Of a DNA stretch of 13,799 bases, positions 6,297 to 13,799 are shown piece by piece. Numbering within the stretch: position 1 is the first letter of the stretch; each line of letters starts with the position of its first letter. Position numbers and translations under genes: made by a program. The DNA comes from JBGZFC01 sp041846575 (GTDB lineage Bacteria; Bacteroidota; Bacteroidia; Bacteroidales; Dysgonomonadaceae): contig JBGZFC010000137.1 of assembly GCA_041846575.1 (NCBI GenBank), positions 1-13,799 on the forward strand, given 5' to 3'. Below the pieces are notes generated by a model. That model was not told the DNA's origin, searched no databases, and saw only the letters and a list, made by a program, of their open reading frames with translations.

Positions 6297-7352
6297 TTAG
6301 AACGATTCGAGATTAAGCCGATTAGATGTATCGAGCCTGCGGGTAAACTCGTTTTTCAAAAGTACCGCCCGTCGCAAATCAAGTGAATTTGGAGCGGAAG
6401 TTTCCCTAAAAGCTTTCTCGGCAATTTCCGCCCATTCAAAGGCACTTTGAAGGTCGTCAATCATCTCGTATGCCAGGGCGATATTATTGGCTGCTTTCGC
6501 TTTCACCTTTTTATCTCTCTCAGAGTTATAAAACAAAAGCCAACTATCCAATGCTTTTTGCCACTGATTTACATCGGCAAAAGCAGCGCCCTCTTTCATT
6601 TCTGCATCCGATGAAAGGTAATACCATCTATCTTGTTTCATCCAATAAGGAGTTAATACATAAGACATTTTGTCTGCAGCACGTACAACCAATTCTTTCA
6701 TTGCCTCCTCTACGGTTGGCAGCAAATAATATGATGAATAAGCGTCTCTATCCTGAACATCGAAACCGTCCCACATCAGACTATCCTTAAAATGCACAGT
6801 CGGAAGCATACCTTCCATAGTAGGAATATAGATACGTAAAGTCGAATTTAAATTGCCGAAAAGATTTGAGTATGTATATCCGGCTTCTCTATAACGCTCT
6901 TTTTTATATGTTTCGATATTCAGTTTTTCTAAAGCTATAATGGCATCGCAATTGCTTTCGTTTCGCAATTTAATCATCTCGTCGGGCGAAATAGCAAACT
7001 CGCTCAAATAATCGTTATCGGTGCGTATCGGAGTTTGCAGATGTTTTACATCGTCAAAAAAATCACTTTCTCCAAGAAATTGAGCTAACGCTTCCGTGTA
7101 GAAAAAAGCCAAACTATCGGATGATGCAATGCTTTTAACAACTTGTTTATCGCCATACAGTTCTTTAAAATGTCCTGCATTTTCCGGCTGTTCCACTGTA
7201 TTATCAACAACCAGAACAGAACGTATATGATTGGGTAAGGCTATTCTTGCAGGCTCACGAGTCTCTACTGTGATATATTTTATTCCGGTACAACTGTTCA
7301 AAAACAACAGAACAACAAGTGCCAACTGATATAATCGAATTAAATTTTTCAT
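6297..7352 (-). CDS. DUF6340-like lipoprotein with TPR-like C-terminus
   Basis: A 351-residue predicted lipoprotein. A hydrophobic signal (residues 5-18) ends in LNSC, with Cys21 as the lipidation site. The following KYITVETREPARIALPNHIRSV and VLVVDNTV segments (25-53) match my recollection of the Bacteroidota-specific DUF6340 family. The middle part includes CDAIIALEKLNIET (135-148), a pattern also seen in envelope proteins with a small alpha/beta domain. Residues about 253-315 form paired helices (EGAAFADVNQWQKALDSW, AKAANNIALAYEMIDDLQSAFEWAEIAEKAF) typical of tetratricopeptide repeats, suggesting protein binding. The expected place is the periplasmic face of a membrane. The biochemical role is unknown. 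It is monocistronic and converges on folA. Confidence 0.82.
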   Translation of the reverse strand: MKNLIRLYQLALVVLLFLNSCTGIKYITVETREPARIALPNHIRSVLVVDNTVEQPENAGHFKELYGDKQVVKSIASSDSLAFFYTEALAQFLGESDFFDDVKHLQTPIRTDNDYLSEFAISPDEMIKLRNESNCDAIIALEKLNIETYKKERYREAGYTYSNLFGNLNSTLRIYIPTMEGMLPTVHFKDSLMWDGFDVQDRDAYSSYYLLPTVEEAMKELVVRAADKMSYVLTPYWMKQDRWYYLSSDAEMKEGAAFADVNQWQKALDSWLLFYNSERDKKVKAKAANNIALAYEMIDDLQSAFEWAEIAEKAFRETSAPNSLDLRRAVLLKNEFTRRLDTSNRLNLESF

Positions 7353-7415
7353 TAATAATGTCTTTAAATAAACAGTAACTTTAATATCTATAACAAGAAT
7401 TGAAAGAGTTTAGTG

Positions 7416-7423
7416 CAAATTTA
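7416..7423 (-). promoter_or_regulatory. Probable promoter of the DUF6340-like gene
   Basis: On the minus strand TAAATTTG (7416-7423) fits the -7 consensus, and a TTG at 7445-7447 lies 21 bp upstream, compatible with a -33 element. The start codon is 63 bp downstream. This is the best-spaced -33/-7 pair noticed in the window. Confidence 0.5.
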
Positions 7424-7492
7424 GAACAAGTAATTTAATAAATACAATTTTTTATCTTAAACATACTAAAGATAAATATTAGACAATGTTTT

Positions 7493-7532
7493 AACAAAAA
7501 ACCTAACAGATTTCCGAAAACCTGTCAGGTTT
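7493..7532 (-). terminator. Intrinsic terminator of the DUF454 gene
   Basis: On the minus strand AAACCTGACAG (7532-7522) pairs with CTGTTAGGTTT (7509-7499) in an 11-bp stem with a single G-T wobble. The loop is 12 bases and a run of T follows (GGTTTTTTG). It begins 17 bp after the stop at 7549. Position, stem and U-tract all fit a Rho-independent terminator, and it insulates the downstream minus-strand gene. Confidence 0.8.
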
Positions 7533-7548
7533 AAAAATATTTTGTTCT

Positions 7549-8013
7549 TTAATCTATACTCTGTCGGCTATTCGGTACAATAAGCCACACAACCAGCATC
7601 CCGATAAATCCGGCAACAAGAATTATAATCTTCACGGTAGGTATTTTCACAATAATCAAAGAAGAGGTTAAAACCATTGTCCACATCAACAAAATGATTC
7701 TAATTTTATCTCTCTTTGTAAGACCTTTTCGTCTCTGATAACTTTTGATACGGTTGCCAAAAATCTTAGAATCCAACAACCATTTATGAAGTCTGTCGGA
7801 ACTTTTGGCAAAAAGAAATGCCGACAGAAGTGCAAATGGCGTGCATGGTAATCCGGGAACTAATATTCCCAAAATAGCCAATGCAAGTGTAATGGTACCC
7901 AAAAGAGCAAAAAGGTAACGCCTCAGCTTACCTTTTATCAGCCTTTTTTTGCGACTATCTATCGCTACTTCGCCTGCAATTGGGTTGGAATATCCGTTTT
8001 CTATTTCACTCAT
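7549..8013 (-). CDS. DUF454 (YbaN-like) inner-membrane protein
   Basis: A 154-residue membrane protein of the DUF454/YbaN family, function unknown. After a polar, basic N-terminus (KKRLIKGKLRR, 22-32) comes a first membrane helix at 34-53. The family signature follows: GILVPGLPCTPFALLSAFLFAKSSDRLHKWLLDSKIFG (49-86), with the PGLP-TPF turn, the AKSS motif and the R-H-WLL pattern. A basic stretch (KSYQRRKGLTKRDK, 90-103) separates this from two more hydrophobic helices at about 105-122 and 127-146. The N-terminal extension of about 30 residues is longer than I remember for E. coli YbaN. It is monocistronic, with its own promoter and terminator, and divergent from the phosphatase gene. Confidence 0.9.
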   Translation of the reverse strand: MSEIENGYSNPIAGEVAIDSRKKRLIKGKLRRYLFALLGTITLALAILGILVPGLPCTPFALLSAFLFAKSSDRLHKWLLDSKIFGNRIKSYQRRKGLTKRDKIRIILLMWTMVLTSSLIIVKIPTVKIIILVAGFIGMLVVWLIVPNSRQSID

Positions 8014-8037
8014 TCAGTTTTTTTCTAATTCTATCCG

Positions 8038-8045
8038 CAAAGATA
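8038..8045 (-). promoter_or_regulatory. Probable -7 promoter element of the DUF454 gene
   Basis: On the minus strand this reads TATCTTTG, an exact TAnnTTTG match 24 bp from the start codon, so the leader would be under 20 nt. No well-spaced -33 TTG is seen. Confidence 0.45.
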
Positions 8046-8160
8046 ACTATTTATTTTTGAAAACCGATAATCTCATATTTTGCCAATATTGCCCGTATAA
8101 AGCTAAAGCCATAAAAACAGAATAAATTGTACAGCAAAAAATATTATCTGTTTTTTTTAT

Positions 8161-8168
8161 TATCTTTG
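8161..8168 (+). promoter_or_regulatory. Probable -7 promoter element of the phosphatase gene
   Basis: TATCTTTG, identical to the element facing the other way at 8038-8045, lies 30 bp before the phosphatase start. The two face outward from the 185-bp divergent gap. Confidence 0.5.
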
Positions 8169-8198
8169 TGATATATATAATTTGATTTATAGATTAAC

Positions 8199-8711
8199 AT
8201 GACGTTGAAAGATAAGGAAATTGATAAAACATCTATTCTTTTCGTCTGTTTGGGGAATATCTGTCGCTCTCCAGCCGCCGAGGGCATAATGTTGAAGCTC
8301 GCAAAGGATAACGGATTAGATGATGTTATAACGGTTGATTCAGCAGGCATTTCCGGTTGGCATCAGGGCGAACTCCCCGATGACAGAATGCGGGCACACG
8401 GACGCAGAAGGGGATATGATTTTTGTTCGCGAGCGAGAAAATTTGACGTATCAGATTTCGAAAGCTTTGACTATATTATAGTAATGGATAACGAAAACTA
8501 TAGAAATGTTGCCACGCTTGCTCCTACAATAGAAGATAAAAATAAGATTTACAAAGCAAGCAGTTTTTTAACTAAATATCATCACGACACTATTCCCGAC
8601 CCATATTATGGCGGAAGTTCGGGTTTTGAATTGGTACTCGACTTACTTGAGGATGCAACTGCAGGAATATTGGATAAAGTGAAAAGAGATTTCGGTTTAT
8701 ATTTAGAATAA
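8199..8711 (+). CDS. Low-molecular-weight protein tyrosine phosphatase
   Basis: A 170-residue cytoplasmic phosphatase that hydrolyses phosphotyrosine through a cysteinyl-phosphate intermediate. The P-loop CLGNICRS (17-24) carries nucleophile Cys17, the adjacent-face Cys22 and Arg23, near the N-terminus as the family requires. The DSAG-IS-WH block (47-55) is the next conserved segment. VMDNENYRN (95-103) is the usual central motif. The general acid is Asp134 in IPDPYYGG (132-139), followed by the two tyrosines that are often phosphorylated in homologues. Length is near the usual 150-160, with about 10 extra N-terminal residues. In many bacteria such enzymes oppose BY-kinases in capsule export, but no kinase or polysaccharide gene is near. 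The substrate here is unknown. Confidence 0.95.
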   Translation: MTLKDKEIDKTSILFVCLGNICRSPAAEGIMLKLAKDNGLDDVITVDSAGISGWHQGELPDDRMRAHGRRRGYDFCSRARKFDVSDFESFDYIIVMDNENYRNVATLAPTIEDKNKIYKASSFLTKYHHDTIPDPYYGGSSGFELVLDLLEDATAGILDKVKRDFGLYLE

Positions 8712-8904
8712 AGATAAAAGAGCAAATACACAGACGACACACCGACAAACAACAAAGATTCTTGATTTACTATTTGTTTGGTTTGTGTTACGTGGACTTT
8801 CCAAAAGTATATCTGTTTACCGTCAAATCGTTTACTGAATAATATCACGCAAAATGATTCGCGCAGGAGCAATCAGTCATTTGTAATTAGTAAATTATTT
8901 AAGC

Positions 8905-9759
8905 ATGTCAATTTTCGGAAAAGGATATAAATATCATTTAGGCTACGCCTTAAGCGGTGGCGGAGCGAAAGGGTTCGCACACTTGGGAGCCTTAAAGGTT
9001 CTTGAAAACAATAATCTTAAACCGGATATTATTGCCGGAACAAGTGCAGGTGCATTAGCCGGCGTTTTTTATGCCGACGGTTTTGCTCCGGATGAGATAA
9101 AGGAACTGTTCGAAAAGAAAGAGTTCAGAGAGTTTGTGACACTTTCCATTCCCAAAAGAGGATTTTTCAAAAGTACCGGATTGACCAATTTTCTGAAGAA
9201 AAATCTTCGTTCCAAATCGTTCGAAGAGTTGCCAATACCGCTTAAAGTAGTTGCGTCAGATTGGGAGAAAGCATCTACCGTAGTTTTCGACAAAGGTAAA
9301 AATCTTATCGAGACTGTTGTGGCATCATGTTCGGTTCCTGTGGTATTCCATCCGCAATATATAGACGAGAGACCTTTTGTTGACGGAGGTTTATTGAAAA
9401 ACTTCCCTGTCTCGGTTATTCGCGAAGAGTGTAAATTTGTATTGGGTATAAACGTATCGCTGATAGTTCCCATTCTGGAAAAGTCATCTATTATAAGTAC
9501 CACGGAACGTACTTTTAATATAATGTCAAACTCTAACACTCTTGAAGACAGAGAGCTTTGCGACATTTTAATTGAAGTGTCAGGATTACACAAATATAGC
9601 ATGTTTACATTGCAGAATACCGACGCAATCATGGAAAAAGGATACACTTCCGCTACCAAAGTTTTCAAAAAAGAGAAGACAAAAAAAATTGTAGATAGAT
9701 GTTTACGATATTATCAACTTGAAAAAATAGTAAAAAAACAGATAACAAAAATAAAATAA
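8905..9759 (+). CDS. Patatin-like phospholipase
   Basis: A 284-residue serine acyl-hydrolase of the patatin/RssA-like group, expected to release fatty acids from membrane lipids or other acyl esters. The oxyanion-hole motif SGGGAKG is at 17-23. The nucleophile elbow GTSAG (45-49) gives Ser47. The second member of the Ser-Asp dyad is Asp160 in DGG (160-162). SVPVVFHPQYIDERPFVDGG is a typical active-site lead-in. No signal peptide precedes the domain, so it should act in the cytoplasm or on the inner face of the membrane. The last 35 residues are rich in Lys, which could favour contact with acidic membrane lipids. The gene lies 193 bp after the phosphatase, and the amylase gene starts 5 bp after its stop. 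No TAnnTTTG element was found just upstream. Confidence 0.93.
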   Translation: MSIFGKGYKYHLGYALSGGGAKGFAHLGALKVLENNNLKPDIIAGTSAGALAGVFYADGFAPDEIKELFEKKEFREFVTLSIPKRGFFKSTGLTNFLKKNLRSKSFEELPIPLKVVASDWEKASTVVFDKGKNLIETVVASCSVPVVFHPQYIDERPFVDGGLLKNFPVSVIREECKFVLGINVSLIVPILEKSSIISTTERTFNIMSNSNTLEDRELCDILIEVSGLHKYSMFTLQNTDAIMEKGYTSATKVFKKEKTKKIVDRCLRYYQLEKIVKKQITKIK

Positions 9760-9764
9760 GCACC

Positions 9765-11462
9765 ATGCAAAACAAGAAAATCTTTATATATCAAATCTTC
9801 ACGAGACTTTTCGGGAACAACAACCCCAACAAAGTATTTAATGGAACAATAGAAGAGAATGGATCTGGAAAACTGCAAGATATTTCAGATAAAGCAATAA
9901 AAGCAATCGTGAAAAACGGATATACTCATATCTGGCTGACAGGCATTTTAGCACACTCATCAACAACAGATTACACAGCATACGGAATACCAAAAGAGTA
10001 TCCCGAAATAATAAAAGGGAAAGCCGGCTCTCCTTACGCCATTCGCGACTATTACGACATCAATCCCGATTTGGCGGTAGGTGTAAAGAAACGGATGTTC
10101 GAATTTGAAGAGCTGATTGAAAGAATCCACAAAAACGAGTTGAAAGTAATTATCGACTTTGTACCCAACCATTTGTCAAGAAACTACAAATCAATCAATA
10201 AACCGGCTGATGTAGAAGACTTTGGCGAACAAGACGATAATACAAAAGCTTTCTCGCATTCCAACAACTTCTATTATCTTCCCGGACAAGCATTAGAAAT
10301 ACAATTTGCCAACAATTCCCAAAAGGAAACAGCTTATACCGAGTATCCCGCCAAAGCTACAGGAAACGACTGTTTTACCAATAAGCCTACCCTACACGAT
10401 TGGTACGAAACCGTAAAACTCAATTACGGAATTGATTACCAAAACGGATATGTAAAACATTTTGAAAAAATACCCGACACATGGATAAAAATGAGAGATA
10501 TTTTAATCTATTGGGCAGGTAAAAATGTTGACGGTTTCAGATGCGACATGGCTGAAATGGTGCCAATAGAATTTTGGAGATGGGCTATTCCGCAAGTAAA
10601 AGCAAAATATCCCGAATTACTTTTTATTGCAGAAGTTTACAACCCTAACGAATATAGAAATTTCTTGCACAACAACTGTTTCAACTATCTCTATGACAAA
10701 GTCGGCGTTTACGATATTGTACGAGATGTGGCATGCGGCTATCGTGATGCACACGAAATTACAAATACACTTAACTCTGTGGGCGACATACAACACAAAA
10801 TGCTCAACTTCATGGAAAACCACGATGAACAGCGAATAGCATCGGATTACTTCCTGAAATCGGGTAAAAACGGACTTGGAGCAATGATATTTACCGCCTG
10901 TTTAAATACAAATCCGGTTATGGTGTATTTCGGGCAAGAGTTTGGAGAAAAAGGGATGGAAGAAGAGGGGTTCAGCGGCAGAAACGGACGGACAACAATT
11001 TTCGATTATTGGTCGTTAGATTGCATCAGACGTTGGAACAACAACGGAAAATGGAATGACGAATTGCTTACCGGAGAAGAACTGGCTCTGAAAAATATCT
11101 ACTCTAAATTGATAAATCTATGTAACAAAGAAAATGCTCTTGCAAAAGGGCTGTTCTACAACATAATGTATGCAAACTCCGAAAACCCGAACTTCAACTC
11201 TTCACGTCAATTTGCATTCCTGCGAAGCGATAAAAAAGATTTACTGCTTATCGTAATCAATTTTGACAATAAAGAAACAACCACAACTGTTTACATTCCC
11301 GAAGATGCATTACGTTTCTTTGAACTACCGGTAAGTGAAAATTATAGGGCGGAAGGATTACTCTTTCAAAATAATCCCAAAATAGAATTTTCGTATCATC
11401 AACCTTTCTGTGCAACAATAGACGCAAATAGCGGAGAGATATTTAAAATTCGCGTTCACTGA
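9765..11462 (+). CDS. Cytoplasmic GH13 alpha-amylase-family enzyme
   Basis: A 565-residue glycoside hydrolase family 13 protein, expected to cleave or rearrange alpha-1,4-glucans such as glycogen or maltodextrins. The conserved regions are in order: region I DFVPNH (131-136), region II GFRCDMAEM (257-265) with nucleophile Asp261, region III FIAEV (287-291) with acid/base Glu290, and region IV FMENHD (349-354) with transition-state stabiliser Asp354. The catalytic triad is complete. Residues about 470-565 form a C-terminal beta domain (FAFLRSDKKDLLLIVINFDN). There is no signal peptide or lipobox, so unlike Sus-type amylases it should be cytoplasmic. The exact GH13 subfamily and whether it hydrolyses or transfers cannot be told. 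It follows the patatin gene by 5 bp and is probably co-transcribed. Confidence 0.93.
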   Translation: MQNKKIFIYQIFTRLFGNNNPNKVFNGTIEENGSGKLQDISDKAIKAIVKNGYTHIWLTGILAHSSTTDYTAYGIPKEYPEIIKGKAGSPYAIRDYYDINPDLAVGVKKRMFEFEELIERIHKNELKVIIDFVPNHLSRNYKSINKPADVEDFGEQDDNTKAFSHSNNFYYLPGQALEIQFANNSQKETAYTEYPAKATGNDCFTNKPTLHDWYETVKLNYGIDYQNGYVKHFEKIPDTWIKMRDILIYWAGKNVDGFRCDMAEMVPIEFWRWAIPQVKAKYPELLFIAEVYNPNEYRNFLHNNCFNYLYDKVGVYDIVRDVACGYRDAHEITNTLNSVGDIQHKMLNFMENHDEQRIASDYFLKSGKNGLGAMIFTACLNTNPVMVYFGQEFGEKGMEEEGFSGRNGRTTIFDYWSLDCIRRWNNNGKWNDELLTGEELALKNIYSKLINLCNKENALAKGLFYNIMYANSENPNFNSSRQFAFLRSDKKDLLLIVINFDNKETTTTVYIPEDALRFFELPVSENYRAEGLLFQNNPKIEFSYHQPFCATIDANSGEIFKIRVH

Positions 11463-11539
11463 CAGATAAAAAGCCGTTACAAATTGTTTCAAAAGAAAAC
11501 GAAAGGCAAAAAAACATAGATATTATGCCCAAGAAATTG

Positions 11540-11547
11540 TAACTTTG
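11540..11547 (+). promoter_or_regulatory. Probable -7 promoter element of tyrS
   Basis: TAACTTTG matches TAnnTTTG and lies 41 bp before the tyrS start, giving a leader of about 36 nt. That is too short for a T-box-type leader. A 7-bp inverted repeat, GTTACAA (11476-11482) with TTGTAAC (11537-11543), has its second arm overlapping the element. Confidence 0.5.
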
Positions 11548-11588
11548 CGACAAATTTCTCGAAAAAATAAAAAACTGAAAATATTAAT

Positions 11589-12881
11589 ATGAATTTTGTA
11601 GAAGAACTGCGTTGGCGCGGTATGATTCAAGATATCATGCCCGGAACAGAAGAACAATTATTGAAAGAACGCACAGCCGGATATGTGGGTATCGACCCTA
11701 CGGCAGACTCACTGCACATAGGACATCTTGTTGGCGTAATGATGCTTAAACACCTGCAACGTGCGGGACACAAACCCATTGCACTTGTTGGAGGTGCCAC
11801 CGGTATGATTGGCGACCCATCGATGAAATCGGCAGAAAGAAATCTGTTGGATGAAGAGACTCTTCGACACAATCAGGAAGCGATAAAAAAACAACTTGCA
11901 AAATTTCTCGATTTCGAAAGTGATGCACCCAACAAAGCCGAATTGGTAAACAATTACGACTGGATGAAAGAGTTTTCGTTCCTCGAATTTATCCGAAATA
12001 TAGGTAAACACATCACTGTCAATTATATGATGGCTAAAGATTCAGTAAAAAAACGTCTTAGTGGCGAGGGCAACGAAGGTATGTCGTTTACGGAGTTTTC
12101 ATATCAACTTATCCAGGGATACGACTTCTTACACCTATATAATGAATACGGTTGCCGACTGCAAATGGGCGGTAGCGACCAATGGGGAAATATTACCACC
12201 GGAACGGAACTTATACGACGAACAACCGGAGGCGAAGCATTTGCTTTGGTTTGTCCGCTTATTACAAAAGCCGATGGAGGAAAATTCGGTAAAACAGAGA
12301 GCGGAAACGTATGGTTAGACAGCCGATACACATCGCCATACCAATTCTATCAATTCTGGCTAAATGTAAGCGATGCCGATGCCGAAAAATATATAAAAAT
12401 ATTCACGGCATTATCCGTAGAGGAGATAAAATCGCTCGTGGAAGAGCAACAAAAAGCTCCGCATCTGCGCCCGTTACAAAAACGTCTGGCAGAAGAAATT
12501 ACAGTGATGGTTCACAGCAGAGAAGATTACGAAATGGCGGTAAGTGCATCCGAAATACTTTTCGGCAAAGCCACATCGCAAGTTTTACGTTCAATCGACG
12601 AAACTACATTCTTACAAGTATTTGAAGGTGTTCCGCAATTTGAAATATCTAAACAAAAACTCTCGGCAGGGGTAAAAGCCATTGATTTGCTTACGGAAGA
12701 TGCGGCAGTTTTCCCGTCGAAAGGCGAACTTCGTAAAACCGTGCAAGCCGGTGGAGTATCAATCAATAAAGATAAATTAGAGAATTTTGAAGAGATAATA
12801 AACGACTCATATCTTATTGCCGGCAAGTATATACTTGCACAACGAGGAAAGAAAAACTACTTTTTGCTGATTGCACAATAA
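11589..12881 (+). CDS. tyrS: Tyrosyl-tRNA synthetase
   Basis: This class I aminoacyl-tRNA synthetase activates tyrosine with ATP and charges tRNA-Tyr. The 430-residue length is normal for bacterial TyrRS. GYVGIDPTADSLHIGH (31-46) contains the HIGH signature at 43-46. GGATGMIGDPS (68-78) and YQLIQGYDF with MGGSDQWGN (193-201) form the tyrosine and adenylate site. KFGKT (232-236) is the KMSKS-equivalent loop. The C-terminal part from about residue 360 (FPSKGELRKTVQAGGVSINKDK) is an S4-type RNA-binding domain that contacts the tRNA. The HIGH/KFGKT pair marks the standard TyrS type rather than TyrZ. It has its own promoter and is followed after 8 bp by the thioesterase gene. Confidence 0.97.
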   Translation: MNFVEELRWRGMIQDIMPGTEEQLLKERTAGYVGIDPTADSLHIGHLVGVMMLKHLQRAGHKPIALVGGATGMIGDPSMKSAERNLLDEETLRHNQEAIKKQLAKFLDFESDAPNKAELVNNYDWMKEFSFLEFIRNIGKHITVNYMMAKDSVKKRLSGEGNEGMSFTEFSYQLIQGYDFLHLYNEYGCRLQMGGSDQWGNITTGTELIRRTTGGEAFALVCPLITKADGGKFGKTESGNVWLDSRYTSPYQFYQFWLNVSDADAEKYIKIFTALSVEEIKSLVEEQQKAPHLRPLQKRLAEEITVMVHSREDYEMAVSASEILFGKATSQVLRSIDETTFLQVFEGVPQFEISKQKLSAGVKAIDLLTEDAAVFPSKGELRKTVQAGGVSINKDKLENFEEIINDSYLIAGKYILAQRGKKNYFLLIAQ

Positions 12882-12889
12882 CATCTGTA

Positions 12890-13633
12890 ATGCAGACTTT
12901 TGTTCGTATGAATAACATAAGAGCATACCAATACAACATAACTACGCAGCATGTAGATTTTCAGAGAAAAGTTTCGCTATCGTCACTGTTTCATCTCGTT
13001 TTGAAAACGGCAGCAGCCGATGCCGATAATAATGGTTTCGGATTGATAAAGTTACAATCTGAAAACTACACATGGGTACTCTCTCGATTTGTAATGAATT
13101 TGGAACTGTTTCCGAAAGAGGATGACGAAATCACTATCGAAACATGGATTCAAGATGTGGAATCGCTTTTTACGACACGCAATTTCCGAATCACAAACGG
13201 CAATAAACAAGTTATCGGGCATGCGTCATCATCGTGGGCTGTAATTGATATGAAGACCCGAAAAAGTGTGTTGCTTGACACAATTCCTTTGCTGAAACAG
13301 TTTATTGTTCACGAAACAACACCTATAGGCATACCAACGAGAATACCCAATATAAATGGCGAGGTTGCCAATCGGTTTGAAGTGAAATATAGCCACATTG
13401 ATATCAACAAGCATGCAAGCAGTTCGTTCTACATTCAATGGATAGCCGACTGTTTCTCGCTCGATTTCTATCAACAATACAGACCAAAACGGATTGAAGT
13501 CAATTTTTTGAAAGAGATTACTTTTGGTGATACCGGTGAAGTGTACAGAGAAATAAGAAGCGAAAAAGAGTATTACTTTCAGATAGTTACAAAAGAAAAA
13601 GGCATTGCTTTCAGGGCACACCTACTCTTTTAA
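12890..13633 (+). CDS. Acyl-ACP thioesterase
   Basis: A 247-residue thioesterase of the bacterial/plant FatA-FatB type with two hotdog domains, expected to release free fatty acids from acyl-acyl carrier protein in the cytoplasm. The N-terminal hotdog includes YTWVLSRFVMNLELFPKEDDEITIETWI (60-87) and SSWAVIDMKTRKSVLLD (114-130). The second carries VKYSHIDINKHASSSFYIQW (165-184), matching the family's YSDLDxNxHVNNxKY active-site motif. Asn173 and His175 are kept, while the usual NN-KY part reads SSSFY. Met1 is chosen because it lies 8 bp after the tyrS stop. Met7 (12908) is a possible alternative, as the domain starts near residue 11. It is probably co-transcribed with tyrS, a pairing with no obvious functional reason. 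Confidence 0.9.
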   Translation: MQTFVRMNNIRAYQYNITTQHVDFQRKVSLSSLFHLVLKTAAADADNNGFGLIKLQSENYTWVLSRFVMNLELFPKEDDEITIETWIQDVESLFTTRNFRITNGNKQVIGHASSSWAVIDMKTRKSVLLDTIPLLKQFIVHETTPIGIPTRIPNINGEVANRFEVKYSHIDINKHASSSFYIQWIADCFSLDFYQQYRPKRIEVNFLKEITFGDTGEVYREIRSEKEYYFQIVTKEKGIAFRAHLLF

Positions 13634-13799
13634 GAGATTTGTAAAATGTAACAAAACGAAAACGTAGATTCAAGTATTAAATGCAACATTGTTTGGCAAA
13701 GATGCAAAAAATATTTTTTTCGGGTTATCAAAATTTAATTTTTTTCTTGGTCTTTTGTTTAACTCATATTGTACTTGCTTAATATCCATTTTGTTATAC

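Noticed and set aside
8737..8789. Possible terminator after the phosphatase gene from ACACACCGACAAACA and TTTGTTTGGTTTGTGT
   Set aside because: Pairing is broken by several mismatches and no U-run follows, so support is too weak to list it as a terminator.
9069..9668. 199-codon reverse frame inside the patatin gene
   Set aside because: It is fully antisense to a gene with intact catalytic motifs, and its translation has no coherent domain.
8199..11462. Phosphatase-patatin-amylase as a defence or toxin cassette
   Set aside because: Patatins occur in some anti-phage systems, but no nucleotide-signalling enzyme or other effector partner is present, and the neighbours are housekeeping genes.
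11463..11588. T-box or other riboswitch upstream of tyrS
   Set aside because: The gap is only 126 bp, the likely leader is about 36 nt, and no T-box sequence or antiterminator structure is visible.
13229..13621. 130-codon reverse frame inside the thioesterase gene
   Set aside because: It is antisense to a well-supported gene and carries no family signature.
13634..13799. Terminator or partial gene at the right edge
   Set aside because: The 166-bp end is AT-rich with T-runs but shows no GC-rich stem, no frame of note and no clear promoter.

Overview
The window looks like chromosomal DNA from an AT-rich member of the Bacteroidota, most likely order Bacteroidales. The evidence is the gene content (long-form PPi-dependent phosphofructokinase, a DUF6340-type lipoprotein, a bacterial acyl-ACP thioesterase), the TAnnTTTG promoter -7 element seen upstream of most transcription units, the lack of strong Shine-Dalgarno sites, and decayed intergenic repeats of a kind I recall from this phylum. 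I cannot name a genus.

Layout. Positions 1-425 are non-coding, with palindromic repeats and hairpins. A minus-strand pfp gene (426-2069) is divergent from folC (2504-3802) across a 434-bp gap. folC runs tail-to-tail into a small minus-strand lipoprotein gene (3791-4306), and the two share 12 bp at their stops. A 625-bp gap rich in repeats follows. Next is the thyA-folA operon (4932-6278), which converges on a minus-strand DUF6340-type lipoprotein (6297-7352). A minus-strand DUF454 membrane protein (7549-8013) ends in a convincing intrinsic terminator and is divergent from a low-molecular-weight protein tyrosine phosphatase (8199-8711). A patatin-like phospholipase (8905-9759) and a cytoplasmic GH13 alpha-amylase-type enzyme (9765-11462) follow 5 bp apart. 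tyrS (11589-12881) and an acyl-ACP thioesterase (12890-13633) follow 8 bp apart. The last 166 bp show no gene.

How the genes fit together. folC, thyA and folA form a small folate/thymidylate group: ThyA makes dTMP and releases dihydrofolate, FolA reduces it, and FolC makes and retains polyglutamylated folates. pfp and the amylase belong to central carbon and storage-glucan use. The patatin and the thioesterase belong to lipid metabolism. No mobile element, phage, CRISPR array, defence cassette or RNA gene was recognised. All twelve genes look intact.

I did not find an undescribed system. The least explained DNA is the degenerate palindromic repeat family confined to the gaps at 1-425, 2070-2503 and 4307-4931. 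Smaller points of interest are the lipoprotein that seems to lack its family's collagen-like segment, the tight patatin/amylase pair, and substitutions at conserved sites in DHFR and the thioesterase.
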